Shown: positions 56,756-64,000 of the stretch, piece by piece
How positions within the stretch are numbered: the stretch's first letter is position 1
How the letters are laid out: every line of letters starts with the position of its first letter
From: an uncultured Alphaproteobacteria bacterium
Lineage (GTDB): Bacteria > Pseudomonadota > Alphaproteobacteria > UBA11222
Direction: 5' to 3'
Length of the DNA: 64,000 nucleotides
Assembly: GCA_947258435.1 (NCBI GenBank)
Contig: CAMYID010000022.1
Span: 2,501 to 66,500, forward strand
Position numbers and translations under genes: made by a program
Notes under the pieces: model-generated
The model's input: only the letters and a program-made list of their open reading frames with translations
The model's database searches: none
Told to the model about the DNA's origin: nothing

Positions 56756-57613
56756 ATGAACGATTTGGAAATCAATCTGGATACCGCCGGAACGATCGTC
56801 GATACGGTCACTGAATTCGCGGTTGCCTACGGCTTTCAGATACTTGGCTCGCTTGTCATTTTTCTGATCGGGCTGAAGCTGACAAGCTGGGCCGGCGCCC
56901 GGACCGCACAATTCGCCCTTGGCCGCAATATCGACCAGACATTGTCTGTCTTTATCGGCAATGTCGTGCGGGTGTTGCTGCTGGCGCTTCTGGTCGTTAT
57001 CACCCTTGGTAATTTCGGAATATCCATCGCACCGCTGATCGCATTGGCCGGTGCTTCCGCATTCGGTCTGACCCTTGCCATTCAGGGACCGCTATCGAAT
57101 TACGGGGCGGGCTTTGCGATCATTCTGACGCGGCCCTTCGTGGTGGGCGACACGATTACCGTGCGCCGGGTCAGCGGTGTGGTTGAGGAAATCACCCTGG
57201 CTGCGACCGTTCTGATTGGCGAGGATACGGAAAAGATCACCATTCCCAACAAGGAAATCGTCGGCCAGGTCATCGTCAATTCCCATGACAAGCGGGTTGT
57301 TGAGACGCGCATCGCCGTCGCCGCGGATACGCAGATCGACAAGGCCGTCGCCAGCCTGCGCAATATGATCACCGCCCAGCTCAACATATGCAAAGAACCC
57401 GCCCCGCAGATCGGGATTCACGATTTTACCTATGGGGGGGTCGTGCTGGGCCTGCGTTACTGGACGCCCAGCCAGGGCTATTTCCAGACCCGCTATGCGG
57501 TCAATATCGCCGCGCTGGCCGCATTGCGCGAGGCGGGGTGCGAATTACTCGACAACCCGATCGGGGCCGATGCGGCGGCACTCAGCGCCGATCGCGAAAA
57601 TCAGCTTGAATAG
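56756..57613 (+). CDS. Small-conductance mechanosensitive channel (MscS family)
   Basis: 285 residues, three N-terminal membrane helices, the third with the Gly/Ala-rich pore packing pattern (LIALAGASAFGLTLAIQGPLSNYGAGFAII). Then the beta domain (RPFVVGDTITVRRVSGVVEEITLAATVLIGEDTEKITIPNKEIVGQVIVN) and the C-terminal alpha/beta cage. MscS-type channels open under membrane tension to release solutes on hypo-osmotic shock, fitting the ectoine-making capacity of this cell. Convergent with the ino1 gene. Confidence 0.94.
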   Translation: MNDLEINLDTAGTIVDTVTEFAVAYGFQILGSLVIFLIGLKLTSWAGARTAQFALGRNIDQTLSVFIGNVVRVLLLALLVVITLGNFGISIAPLIALAGASAFGLTLAIQGPLSNYGAGFAIILTRPFVVGDTITVRRVSGVVEEITLAATVLIGEDTEKITIPNKEIVGQVIVNSHDKRVVETRIAVAADTQIDKAVASLRNMITAQLNICKEPAPQIGIHDFTYGGVVLGLRYWTPSQGYFQTRYAVNIAALAALREAGCELLDNPIGADAAALSADRENQLE

Positions 57614-57717
57614 GTACCTGCCTACCGATGCATGAGAACCGGTGGCTGACAGGAGATTCCAACAACAGATAGCCAATAACGGCACCTGGGACAGATGCCT
57701 GCGCGCCGACCAAAGCG

Positions 57718-58857
57718 CTACTCCGCGGCCACATCGGTCATCTTGACCGGCGAGACGACACCGTCTTCCGCTTCCTTGCCGGCAATGAAGGCTTCACAGG
57801 CATCATGCGCAACCGAATCGCGCATCTGCCGCGGCGGGCTTTTCATGAAATAGGCCGATGGCGCCTCGATCGGGCCGCCCTGCCCGCGTTCCAGCGCAAG
57901 ACGCGCGCACCGTACCGCGTCAATCACCACACCGGCGCTGTTGGGGCTGTCCTGCACGGACAGGCGCATCTCAAGCTCGATCGGCGCGCCGCCAAAGCCA
58001 ACACCTTCCATGCGGATGAAGGCCACCTTGTTATCTTTCTGCCAGGGTACATAGTCTGACGGGCCGATATGAATATTGCCTGATGCGAGCCTGGCGTCGA
58101 GCTGCGACTGAACCGACTCGGTTTTCGATGTTTTCTTCGATTTAAGCCGTTCAACGGCCAGCATATTAAGGAAGTCGGTATTGCCGCCGGTATTAAGCTG
58201 ATAGGTCCGGTCCAGCAGATAGCCACGGTCGCCGAACAGCCGTGTCAGGGCCCGGTGGACAATGGTTGCGCCAACCTGGCTTTTGATGTCATCGCCGATG
58301 ATGGGGATGCCCGCCTGCGTGAACTTCTCCGCCCATTCAGGGTCGGACGCAATAAAGACCGGCACGCAATTGACCATTGCGACCCCCGCCTCAAGACAGG
58401 CGTGCGCATAATGACGAACCGCCTGCTCGGACCCCACGGGCAGATAGCAGATCAGCACCTCCGCCCCGCTGTCGCGCAAACTCTGCGCGATATCCACAGG
58501 CTCCGCATCGGCGGCCCGGAACGCTTCATCATCGTCATAATCGGACATATGCGGCGCAATGCCGTCAAGAACCGGCGCCATCTGGACAACCACACCCGAT
58601 GGGGGCAGTTCCGACTGAAACACCATGGTGCAGTTCGGCTTGGCGAAAATCGCTTCTTCAAGGGGTCGACCGACCTTGCGCCGGTCGATGTCGAAGGCCG
58701 CAACGACATCGATATCGCAGGGTTTCCAGCCACCAATATCGGGATGCATCAAACCGGCACTGGCTGCATTTTCGCCATCCGCATAAAAGGTGATGCCTTG
58801 AATCAAAGAGCTGGCGCAGTTTCCAACACCTGCGATCGCCACCCTGATCTTCGCCAT
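57718..58857 (-). CDS. ino1: Myo-inositol-1-phosphate synthase
   Basis: NAD-dependent isomerase that turns glucose-6-phosphate into inositol-1-phosphate. 379 residues from MAKIRVAIAGVGNCASSLIQG. The overall sequence follows the actinobacterial/archaeal short form (AGLMHPDIGGW, VFIASDPEWAEKFTQAGIPIIGDDIKSQVGATIVHRALTRLF, QLNTGGNTDFLNMLAVERLKSKKTSKTE, NIHIGPSDYVPW, DSPNSAGVVIDAVRCARLALERGQGGPIEAPSAYFMKSPP). NAD-binding GxGxxA-like GVGNCASS and the catalytic lysine block KSKKTSKTESVQ are present. Single gene; no phosphatidylinositol synthase neighbour. Product may feed inositol lipids or a compatible solute. Confidence 0.92.
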   Translation of the reverse strand: MAKIRVAIAGVGNCASSLIQGITFYADGENAASAGLMHPDIGGWKPCDIDVVAAFDIDRRKVGRPLEEAIFAKPNCTMVFQSELPPSGVVVQMAPVLDGIAPHMSDYDDDEAFRAADAEPVDIAQSLRDSGAEVLICYLPVGSEQAVRHYAHACLEAGVAMVNCVPVFIASDPEWAEKFTQAGIPIIGDDIKSQVGATIVHRALTRLFGDRGYLLDRTYQLNTGGNTDFLNMLAVERLKSKKTSKTESVQSQLDARLASGNIHIGPSDYVPWQKDNKVAFIRMEGVGFGGAPIELEMRLSVQDSPNSAGVVIDAVRCARLALERGQGGPIEAPSAYFMKSPPRQMRDSVAHDACEAFIAGKEAEDGVVSPVKMTDVAAE

Positions 58858-59297
58858 TCGCATTCAATCCTTCCATTTGGGACAGCAGAAACGACCACCG
58901 TCCAGAAACAAAGGCCCTGATCAGGCCCCCCCATCAGTTACAGCATGCGCATTCACCTTGCGCCGGCCAACTACCCTAAGCCAGCCTCGCATCTAATAAA
59001 AGGGGCCAAGAGTGTATGCGGTTTACCCCACAAGCAAATTGCCGAAATATGTACAATTTGTTACGCGGCTGCTTGATTCCTAAGCGATTTCGCGCATGGC
59101 TGTAAAGCTTGAAAGCATGGCAAACCCGTCGCCATTGTGACTTTCAAACCCGCCAAGGTGAAAAAAGCAGATAATGAACCGCGCCAACCGGCGGCACACG
59201 GGCAGGCGCGCACCGGCCTTGCCAGGCGATAATTGCTTTTGCCGGTGCGCACAGCTAAACCGGAACAATCGATTTCACCATCAACCCGTGCACCGCA
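58858..59297. other. Gene-free stretch between ino1 and the prolyl-tRNA deacylase gene
   Basis: 440 bases between divergent genes. Open frames on the minus strand here (up to 87 codons) have no ribosome site or family. AT-rich parts near 59036-59065 (CCGAAATATGTACAATTTGTTACG) are good promoter territory for both genes. No RNA gene fold recognised. Confidence 0.4.
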
Positions 59298-59807
59298 ATG
59301 GATCCGCTTGAAGCCGCGCAGCAACGCTTATTCGCCCGCCTGTCCGAACTCGACATCGCGGCGACCACCTACCGCCATCCGCCGCTGCATACGGTCGCTG
59401 AAAGTCAGGCTTATCGGAAAGATATGCCCGGCGCCCATTGCAAGAACCTGTTTCTGAAAGACAAGAAACAGCAATTTTGGCTGATTGTGATGCTGGAAGA
59501 CAGGCAGGTCGCGCTGAATCAGCTACCAGGACATATCGGATCGGCAAGGCTGAGTTTCGGCAAACCCGATCTGTTGCGGCAGGTGCTGGGCGTTCAGCCC
59601 GGATCCGTCACACCTTTCGCGCTGATCAACGATACCGCACAACAGGTCAATGTCATTCTGGACAAGGCGATGCTTGCCGCACCGCTGGTCTATTATCATC
59701 CCCTCGATAACCGCGCGACAACGGCATTGGCGGCAGACGATCTGCTGCGTTTCATCGCGTCCTGCGGCCACAGCCCCCGGATTGTCGATTTCGACGCGCT
59801 TGCTTGA
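59298..59807 (+). CDS. Prolyl-tRNA deacylase / YbaK-type editing protein
   Basis: 169 residues of the YbaK/ProX trans-editing family, which hydrolyses mis-charged Ala- or Cys-tRNA(Pro). PPLHTVAESQAYRKDMPGAHCKNLFLKDKKQQFWLIVMLEDRQVALNQLPGHIGSARLSFGKPDLLRQVLGVQPGSVTPFALINDT carries the substrate pocket and the conserved lysine of KNLFLKDKK. The sequence matches the ProXp-ala branch. Single gene. Confidence 0.9.
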   Translation: MDPLEAAQQRLFARLSELDIAATTYRHPPLHTVAESQAYRKDMPGAHCKNLFLKDKKQQFWLIVMLEDRQVALNQLPGHIGSARLSFGKPDLLRQVLGVQPGSVTPFALINDTAQQVNVILDKAMLAAPLVYYHPLDNRATTALAADDLLRFIASCGHSPRIVDFDALA

Positions 59808-59857
59808 ATTGAGCAAAAACCGCTACATCTCTACAGTAACGCAATATGTTAAAGGGT

Positions 59858-59869
59858 GCTTGTGCAAGC
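59858..59869. promoter_or_regulatory. Palindrome GCTTG-TG-CAAGC upstream of ybbN
   Basis: Five-base arms around a two-base centre, about 136 bases before the ybbN start and 40 bases before the tandem 16-mers. Possible operator; weak on its own. Confidence 0.3.
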
Positions 59870-59900
59870 GACAGGCGCGGGCAGGCCACATTCGTATGAC

Positions 59901-59932
59901 TACACCGGCGTACAACTATACCGGTGTACAAC
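59901..59932. promoter_or_regulatory. Tandem near-palindromic 16-mers before ybbN
   Basis: TACACCGGCGTACAAC (59901-59916) immediately followed by TATACCGGTGTACAAC (59917-59932): 14 of 16 bases identical, and each copy is built around a CCGG core with TA..TA flanks (near-palindromes). The pair looks like a two-site operator 73 bases before ybbN. No matching regulator gene is nearby. Confidence 0.5.
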
Positions 59933-60005
59933 AACACTGGCACAGGCGTAATCCCGATATGCGGCACCGCCCGGCCGCAAGACAAAGACAAGAAGGCAGG
60001 ATGCA

Positions 60006-60914
60006 ATGGAACCGGTAATTGGCGGCGGGACAGCAGATACGGCACAGACGCTCATCAAGGACAGCGACACCGCAAATTTCATGCAGGATGTTGTGGAAGC
60101 CTCCCGGACACGGCCGGTACTTGTCGATTTCTGGGCGCCCTGGTGCGGCCCCTGCAAACAGCTTACCCCGATTCTGGAAAACGCCGTTCAGGGCGCAAAT
60201 GGCGCGGTTTGCCTTGTTAAGATCAATATCGATGAAAATCAGCAGATTGCGCAGCAGCTGCGTATTCAATCGATCCCGGCTGTCTTTGTCTTCAAGGACG
60301 GGCAACCGGTCGATGGTTTCGTCGGCGCGCAACCTGAAAGCCAGATCAAGGCGCTGATTGAGCGGGTGGCAGGCCCGGTCGGCCCCTCGCCCGCGGAACA
60401 GATTCTCGAACTTGCCGGCCAGGCGATGGAAGCCGGCGATATCGAAGGCGCGGCGCAGGCCTATGGTCAGCTGCTGCAGCAGGATCAGAGCAACCCCGGG
60501 GCAATTGCCGGGCTTGCCAAATGCTATCTCCAGCTCGGCGACGCGGAACAGGCGAAACAGGTGCTTGCCCTGACACCGCCCGAACATGAGGATCACGCGG
60601 AAATCGCGGCTGCCCAGGCGGCCCTGGCGCTTGAGGAGAAATCCGGTGCGGTCGGTGATCTCGCGGCACTGGAAAGCAAGCTCGCAGCCAACCCCGCCGA
60701 CCATGAAAGCCGATTCGATCTGGCCGTGGCGCTGGCCGCGAAAGGGGAAAAACAGCAGGCGGCGGATCATCTGCTTGAGATTATCCGGCGCGAACGCGGC
60801 TGGAACGATGAAGCCGCCCGTAAACAGCTATTGAGCTTTTTTGAGATGTTCGGCGCAACAGATCCGGTCACGATCGCGGCGCGGCGCAGCCTGTCATCCA
60901 TTTTATTTTCCTAG
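60006..60914 (+). CDS. ybbN: Thioredoxin-fold co-chaperone YbbN/CnoX
   Basis: 302 residues. N-terminal thioredoxin domain with the active site WCGPCKQL and PVLVDFWAPW, cis-proline IPAVF, followed by TPR-like helices (PAEQILELAGQAMEAGDIEGAAQAYGQLLQQDQSNPGAIAGLAKCYLQ, then ESKLAANPADHESRFDLAVALAAKGEKQQAADHLLEIIRR). This is the CnoX/YbbN design, which protects and hands clients to DnaK and GroEL under oxidative stress. Followed at 22 bp by the Lon-N gene. Confidence 0.93.
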   Translation: MEPVIGGGTADTAQTLIKDSDTANFMQDVVEASRTRPVLVDFWAPWCGPCKQLTPILENAVQGANGAVCLVKINIDENQQIAQQLRIQSIPAVFVFKDGQPVDGFVGAQPESQIKALIERVAGPVGPSPAEQILELAGQAMEAGDIEGAAQAYGQLLQQDQSNPGAIAGLAKCYLQLGDAEQAKQVLALTPPEHEDHAEIAAAQAALALEEKSGAVGDLAALESKLAANPADHESRFDLAVALAAKGEKQQAADHLLEIIRRERGWNDEAARKQLLSFFEMFGATDPVTIAARRSLSSILFS

Positions 60915-60936
60915 GCGGTGGCGGAAAGGACGGGCA

Positions 60937-61638
60937 ATGGCAATCAATGCGCTTTATCAATCCACAAGCGATCTTCCTGAAAAGATCGCTGTCTTTCCTC
61001 TGGCGCGGGCACTGGTTCTGCCCCGGTCACAACTGCCGCTCAACATATTCGAACCGCGCTATCTGGCGATGATCGACGATACGATCGGCAATGACCGTGT
61101 AATCGGCATGATACAGCCAAGCGCCACCCAGCCCGCCAGTGGCATCCCCGTTGACAGCAACGGCCAGGACAAGCCCGCCCTGTGCAATGTGGGGTGTCTG
61201 GCGCGGGTCAGCTCCTTCCGCGAGAGCGGGGATGGACGCTATTTCATTATTCTGGACGGCATCTGTCGCTTCGAACTGGTCGAGGAAATGGCGGCAACGA
61301 CTTTGTACCGTCAGGTGCGCGCCAGTTATGCACCTTTTGCGATTGATCTGAAAAACCCGCAGGATCAGGAAAAAGAGATCGACCGGCAACAATTGCTCGA
61401 CACGCTGCGCGGTTATCTCGAACAGCGGCAACTGAGTGCTGACTGGAAGGAAATTGAGGCAACCCCCACCGCCGGGCTGGTCAACTCGCTGACAATGAGC
61501 TGCCCTTTCGAAATTACGGAGAAACAGGCCCTGCTGGAGGCCCCGACCCTGATTGAGCGGAATGAATGCCTGCTTGCGCTGCTGCAGATGGCAAGCGCCA
61601 ATACCGGCAGCCCGCCCGACAATACCCCGCTGCAATGA
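60937..61638 (+). CDS. Lon N-terminal substrate-binding domain protein
   Basis: 233 residues from MAINALYQSTSDLPEKIAVFPL with a GGAAAGG ribosome site. PUA-like LON-N domain only (LARALVLPRSQLPLNIFEPRYLAMIDDTIGNDRVIGMIQPS, GVWRG-type GCLARVSSFRESGDGRYFIILDGICRFELV); no ATPase or protease domain. Stand-alone LON-N proteins next to ybbN are common; they are suggested to aid quality control. Function unproven. Confidence 0.9.
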   Translation: MAINALYQSTSDLPEKIAVFPLARALVLPRSQLPLNIFEPRYLAMIDDTIGNDRVIGMIQPSATQPASGIPVDSNGQDKPALCNVGCLARVSSFRESGDGRYFIILDGICRFELVEEMAATTLYRQVRASYAPFAIDLKNPQDQEKEIDRQQLLDTLRGYLEQRQLSADWKEIEATPTAGLVNSLTMSCPFEITEKQALLEAPTLIERNECLLALLQMASANTGSPPDNTPLQ

Positions 61639-61666
61639 TGAAATTCGCCGATTGAGGGAATAAGAG

Positions 61667-61870
61667 ATGAGCGACGAAACGCCAAGCGTGGATCCGAAGT
61701 TACTTGAAATTCTGGTCTGTCCGGCCACCAAGGGGCCACTTGAATATGATGCTGCGGCCAATGAGCTGATCAGCCCGAATGCGCGTCTTGCCTACCCGAT
61801 CCGGGAAGGCATTCCCATCATGCTGCAGGATGAGGCACGGCCGCTGAACGATGATGAAAGCCACAGATGA
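61667..61870 (+). CDS. Trm112/UPF0434 family protein
   Basis: 67 residues: [53 protein letters not shown] is the full family. In eukaryotes Trm112 activates methyltransferases; the bacterial UPF0434 role is unknown. Its stop overlaps the next gene's start by four bases (ATGA). Confidence 0.93.
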   Translation: MSDETPSVDPKLLEILVCPATKGPLEYDAAANELISPNARLAYPIREGIPIMLQDEARPLNDDESHR

Positions 61871-62322
61871 GCAACGCTGCCTGGCCGACCGAAATCAAAC
61901 TCAAGCAGGCTGAGAATCTGCTTGAGCTGACATTCGACACCGGGGAAAGTTTTCGCTTGAGCGCGGAATATCTGCGTGTCGATTCCCCCAGCGCGGAAGT
62001 GAAGGGGCATGGCGCGGGACAAGAGGTGACGGTCCCCGGCAAACGCCATGTAAGAATTCTGAATCTGGATCCGGTCGGCAATTATGCCATCCGCATTCAT
62101 TTCGATGACGGGCACGATACCGGGCTTTATTCGTGGGAGTATCTTTACACACTGGGCAAGGATCAGGATGCACGCTGGAACCGCTATCTTGAGAAGCTTG
62201 CGGCGCAGGGGATGGACCGCGATCCGTTTCCCGATAAAAGTGCAAATGCGAAGCCAGAGCCCGCAGATGCCGGCGGCAAATCCCGTCAGTCTGCCGGGAA
62301 AATCAAATTCAACGACAGTTAG
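61867..62322 (+). CDS. DUF971 (gamma-butyrobetaine hydroxylase N-domain-like) protein
   Basis: 151 residues. Domain of DUF971: [82 protein letters not shown] with the H/D/H-type residues, then a Lys/Ala-rich tail. In Bacteria the domain alone is common, sometimes linked to Fe-S or Mrp proteins. No function established. Last gene of the ybbN - LonN - Trm112 - DUF971 run. Confidence 0.88.
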   Translation: MSNAAWPTEIKLKQAENLLELTFDTGESFRLSAEYLRVDSPSAEVKGHGAGQEVTVPGKRHVRILNLDPVGNYAIRIHFDDGHDTGLYSWEYLYTLGKDQDARWNRYLEKLAAQGMDRDPFPDKSANAKPEPADAGGKSRQSAGKIKFNDS

Positions 62323-62382
62323 GTCGCAACCGTTGGGCGGTGACGGTCAGGCCATGGCGCTTACACGCCTTCGCGGGCATTA

Positions 62383-64000
62383 TCATTCGCCCGGTGCCGG
62401 CGAAATCCCGGCATCCGAAGTGTCGGCTGCCGCCGTTTCATCTCCACCCTGACTGCCCAGCCGGCGATCGCGGTAGCCGGTGATCAGCGCATAAGCCGTC
62501 GGCAGGACGAACAGGGTCAGCGCCGTTCCGACCAGAATGCCGCCGACAATGACAAGCCCGATCTGGTACCGGCTTTCAGCACCCGCGCCAGTGGATAACA
62601 CCAACGGCACCGCCCCCATCACCATGGCACCCGATGTCATCAGGATTGGCCGCAGACGCAGGGACGCCGCTTCTATCACCGCCTCACGCAGCGGCACCCC
62701 GCTATTGCGCAGCTGATTGGAAAATTCGACGATCAGAATACCATGTTTTGTGATCAGCCCGACCAATGTCACAAGTCCGATCTGACTGTAGATATTCAGT
62801 GTGCCGCCGAACAGATTGAGTGTCGCCAGCGCCCCGGTCAGGGACAGCGGCACGGTCAGCAGGATGACAAGCGGATCGACAAAGCTTTCAAACTGTGCCG
62901 ACAGGACAAGATAGATAAAGATCAGTGCAAGGACGAAGACGAAATATATCTCGGTGGACGATTCCTTGAATTCGCGCGACTGGCTCATATAGTCGATCTG
63001 AATATCGGGATATTTTTCCCGTACGATACCCTCAAGATGCGCCAGTGCCTCGCCAAGAGTATAGCCCGGTGCCAGATTGGAGTTGATCTCGGCTGAGCGC
63101 ATCTGATTGAAGCGGACAAGCTCACGCGGGGCCACGGATTCTTCCACCGACACAAGGCTGGAAAGCTGGACCATGTCGCCACTTTTTCCGCGCACATAGA
63201 TTTCGCCCATATCCTGGGGGTTGGTGCGTTCAAAATCCGCCAGCTGAACAACGACATCATATTGCTTGCCGCCACGCTTGAAGCGCGTTACCTGCCGCCC
63301 GCCCAGCATGGTTTCAAGCGTGCGGCTGATTTCTGCCACATCGATGCCCGCGTCTTTTGCCTTGTCGCGATCAATGGTCACTTTAAGCTCAGGCTTGTTG
63401 AGCTTCAGATTCGTATTCAGATTGACAAAACCGGGATATTTACGCGCCTCTTCCATGATTTCCGCAACCATGTTTTCCAGCGTCCCGTAATCAGCGCTCG
63501 ACAGCAGCACGATCCAGACCGGACGCGACCGGGGGCTTTCACCCAAAGAGGGCCGGTTGGTCGGGAATGCCAGAATACCGGGAATTTGCGCCAGGCGTCC
63601 GCCCATCTCGGCAACGACTTCGAACTGACTGCGTTCACGTTCCTCCCAGGGATGAAGATTGATGAAAGTCACCCCCTGATTGACCACCGGATCGCCCCCC
63701 GCCAGAAAGAATGTGTTAACTTCCGGTGTTGTCGCATAAATGGCTTCGGTCGCCGCAGCTCCGCGATCCATATAGTCGATCGTTGCATCTTCGGGCCCGC
63801 GAAAGACGCCCACGATCGTTCCACGGTCCTCAGACGGTGCAAGCTCGGTCTTCAACTGCGTAAACAGCACCCCGCCCAGACCAACAAAAATCACTGCGCT
63901 CACAATCACGATGAACCGGCGATCCAGTATCCGTTCAAGCAATTTGCGATAGCCCCCGATCAATGCATCAAGACCATTTTCAATGGCCACATATAACCGG
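62383..64000 (-). CDS. RND-type efflux transporter, C-terminal part (5' end outside window)
   Basis: The frame is open to the end of the window, so only about the last 538 residues (just over half a typical ~1040-residue RND pump) are present. Membrane segments: RRFIVIVSAVIFVGLGGVLF (TM7), then a large periplasmic loop (ELAPSEDRGTIVGVFRGPEDATIDYM to FKESST), then YFVFVLALIFIYLVLSAQFESFVDPL, LVTLVGLITKHGILIVEFSN and the last group ending VGTALTLFVLPTAYALITGYRDR. GEALAHLEGIVREKYPDIQIDYMSQS and GGRQVTRFKRGGKQYDVVVQL match the AcrB/MexB branch (HAE1). Likely drug or solvent efflux across both membranes with unseen adaptor and OM channel genes. Confidence 0.93.
   Translation of the reverse strand, partial: RLYVAIENGLDALIGGYRKLLERILDRRFIVIVSAVIFVGLGGVLFTQLKTELAPSEDRGTIVGVFRGPEDATIDYMDRGAAATEAIYATTPEVNTFFLAGGDPVVNQGVTFINLHPWEERERSQFEVVAEMGGRLAQIPGILAFPTNRPSLGESPRSRPVWIVLLSSADYGTLENMVAEIMEEARKYPGFVNLNTNLKLNKPELKVTIDRDKAKDAGIDVAEISRTLETMLGGRQVTRFKRGGKQYDVVVQLADFERTNPQDMGEIYVRGKSGDMVQLSSLVSVEESVAPRELVRFNQMRSAEINSNLAPGYTLGEALAHLEGIVREKYPDIQIDYMSQSREFKESSTEIYFVFVLALIFIYLVLSAQFESFVDPLVILLTVPLSLTGALATLNLFGGTLNIYSQIGLVTLVGLITKHGILIVEFSNQLRNSGVPLREAVIEAASLRLRPILMTSGAMVMGAVPLVLSTGAGAESRYQIGLVIVGGILVGTALTLFVLPTAYALITGYRDRRLGSQGGDETAAADTSDAGISPAPGE

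Noticed and set aside
59061-59324. 87-codon minus-strand frame in the ino1 to prolyl-tRNA deacylase gap
   Set aside because: Overlaps the start of the deacylase gene, no ribosome site and unusual residue composition.

Overview
This 64 kb window looks like chromosomal sequence from a high-GC alphaproteobacterium. The evidence is gene content and order typical of that class: prfA-prmC with DUF4167 and clpB nearby, lysC-ptsP facing ubiG, an N-formylglutamate amidohydrolase gene divergent from cpdR, hemW-rdgB-rph divergent from hrcA-grpE-dnaK-dnaJ, a NDUFAF5-type methyltransferase, DUF1178, and the run ybbN / Lon-N / Trm112 / DUF971. The order within the class cannot be fixed from sequence reading alone. 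A complete ectABCD set, an MscS channel and a myo-inositol-phosphate synthase suggest a marine or halotolerant lifestyle.

Layout. 1-1.2 kb: end of an M23 peptidase and a DUF2238 membrane protein. 1.25-4.5 kb: ectoine/hydroxyectoine operon (ectABCD, minus strand). 4.8-17 kb: minus-strand housekeeping run of clpB, DUF4167, prmC, prfA, ispG, a RodZ-like protein, ptsP and lysC. 17-24.5 kb: ubiG, DUF1178, two methyltransferases, a nitrilase-family amidase, glutaredoxin, comF, mutT, GNAT and argJ. 24.7-27.5 kb: secA. 27.5-32.7 kb: the accessory part of the window, with an operon of one small unknown protein and three lipoproteins (two of them apparently diverged copies of each other), an HNH nuclease of unusual architecture with a palindrome just upstream, and a complete IS1380-family element. 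32.9-40.3 kb: epoxide hydrolase, an ABC ATPase without its permease, amidohydrolase, cpdR, a stand-alone acyl-CoA carboxyltransferase, SCP2 protein, lysophospholipase-like hydrolase and a histidinol-phosphatase-like enzyme. 40.4-50.4 kb: typA, gshB, a SirB1 protein, an envelope block resembling the E. coli yraL-lpoA-yraN-dolP locus, hemW, rdgB and rph. 50.5-56 kb: heat-shock genes hrcA-grpE-dnaK-dnaJ with a sigma-32-like promoter before dnaK. 56-64 kb: sulfotransferase, mscS, ino1, prolyl-tRNA deacylase, the ybbN block and the C-terminal half of an RND pump.

The genes fall into a few working groups: osmoadaptation (ectABCD, fed by aspartate semialdehyde from the only aspartokinase here, lysC; MscS as relief valve), protein quality control (clpB, hrcA-grpE-dnaK-dnaJ, ybbN, a Lon-N protein, cpdR as a ClpXP adaptor regulator), translation termination (prfA plus its methylase prmC), envelope assembly (secA, LpoA-like, DolP-like, RodZ-like, M23 peptidase, RND pump) and glutathione-linked metabolism (gshB, glutaredoxin, a Nit1-like amidase). 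No tRNA, rRNA, CRISPR array or riboswitch was recognised. I found no convincing wholly new multi-gene system. The most novel material is the 27.5-31 kb lipoprotein and HNH-nuclease stretch, together with several unexplained palindromic or tandem sites in promoter regions.
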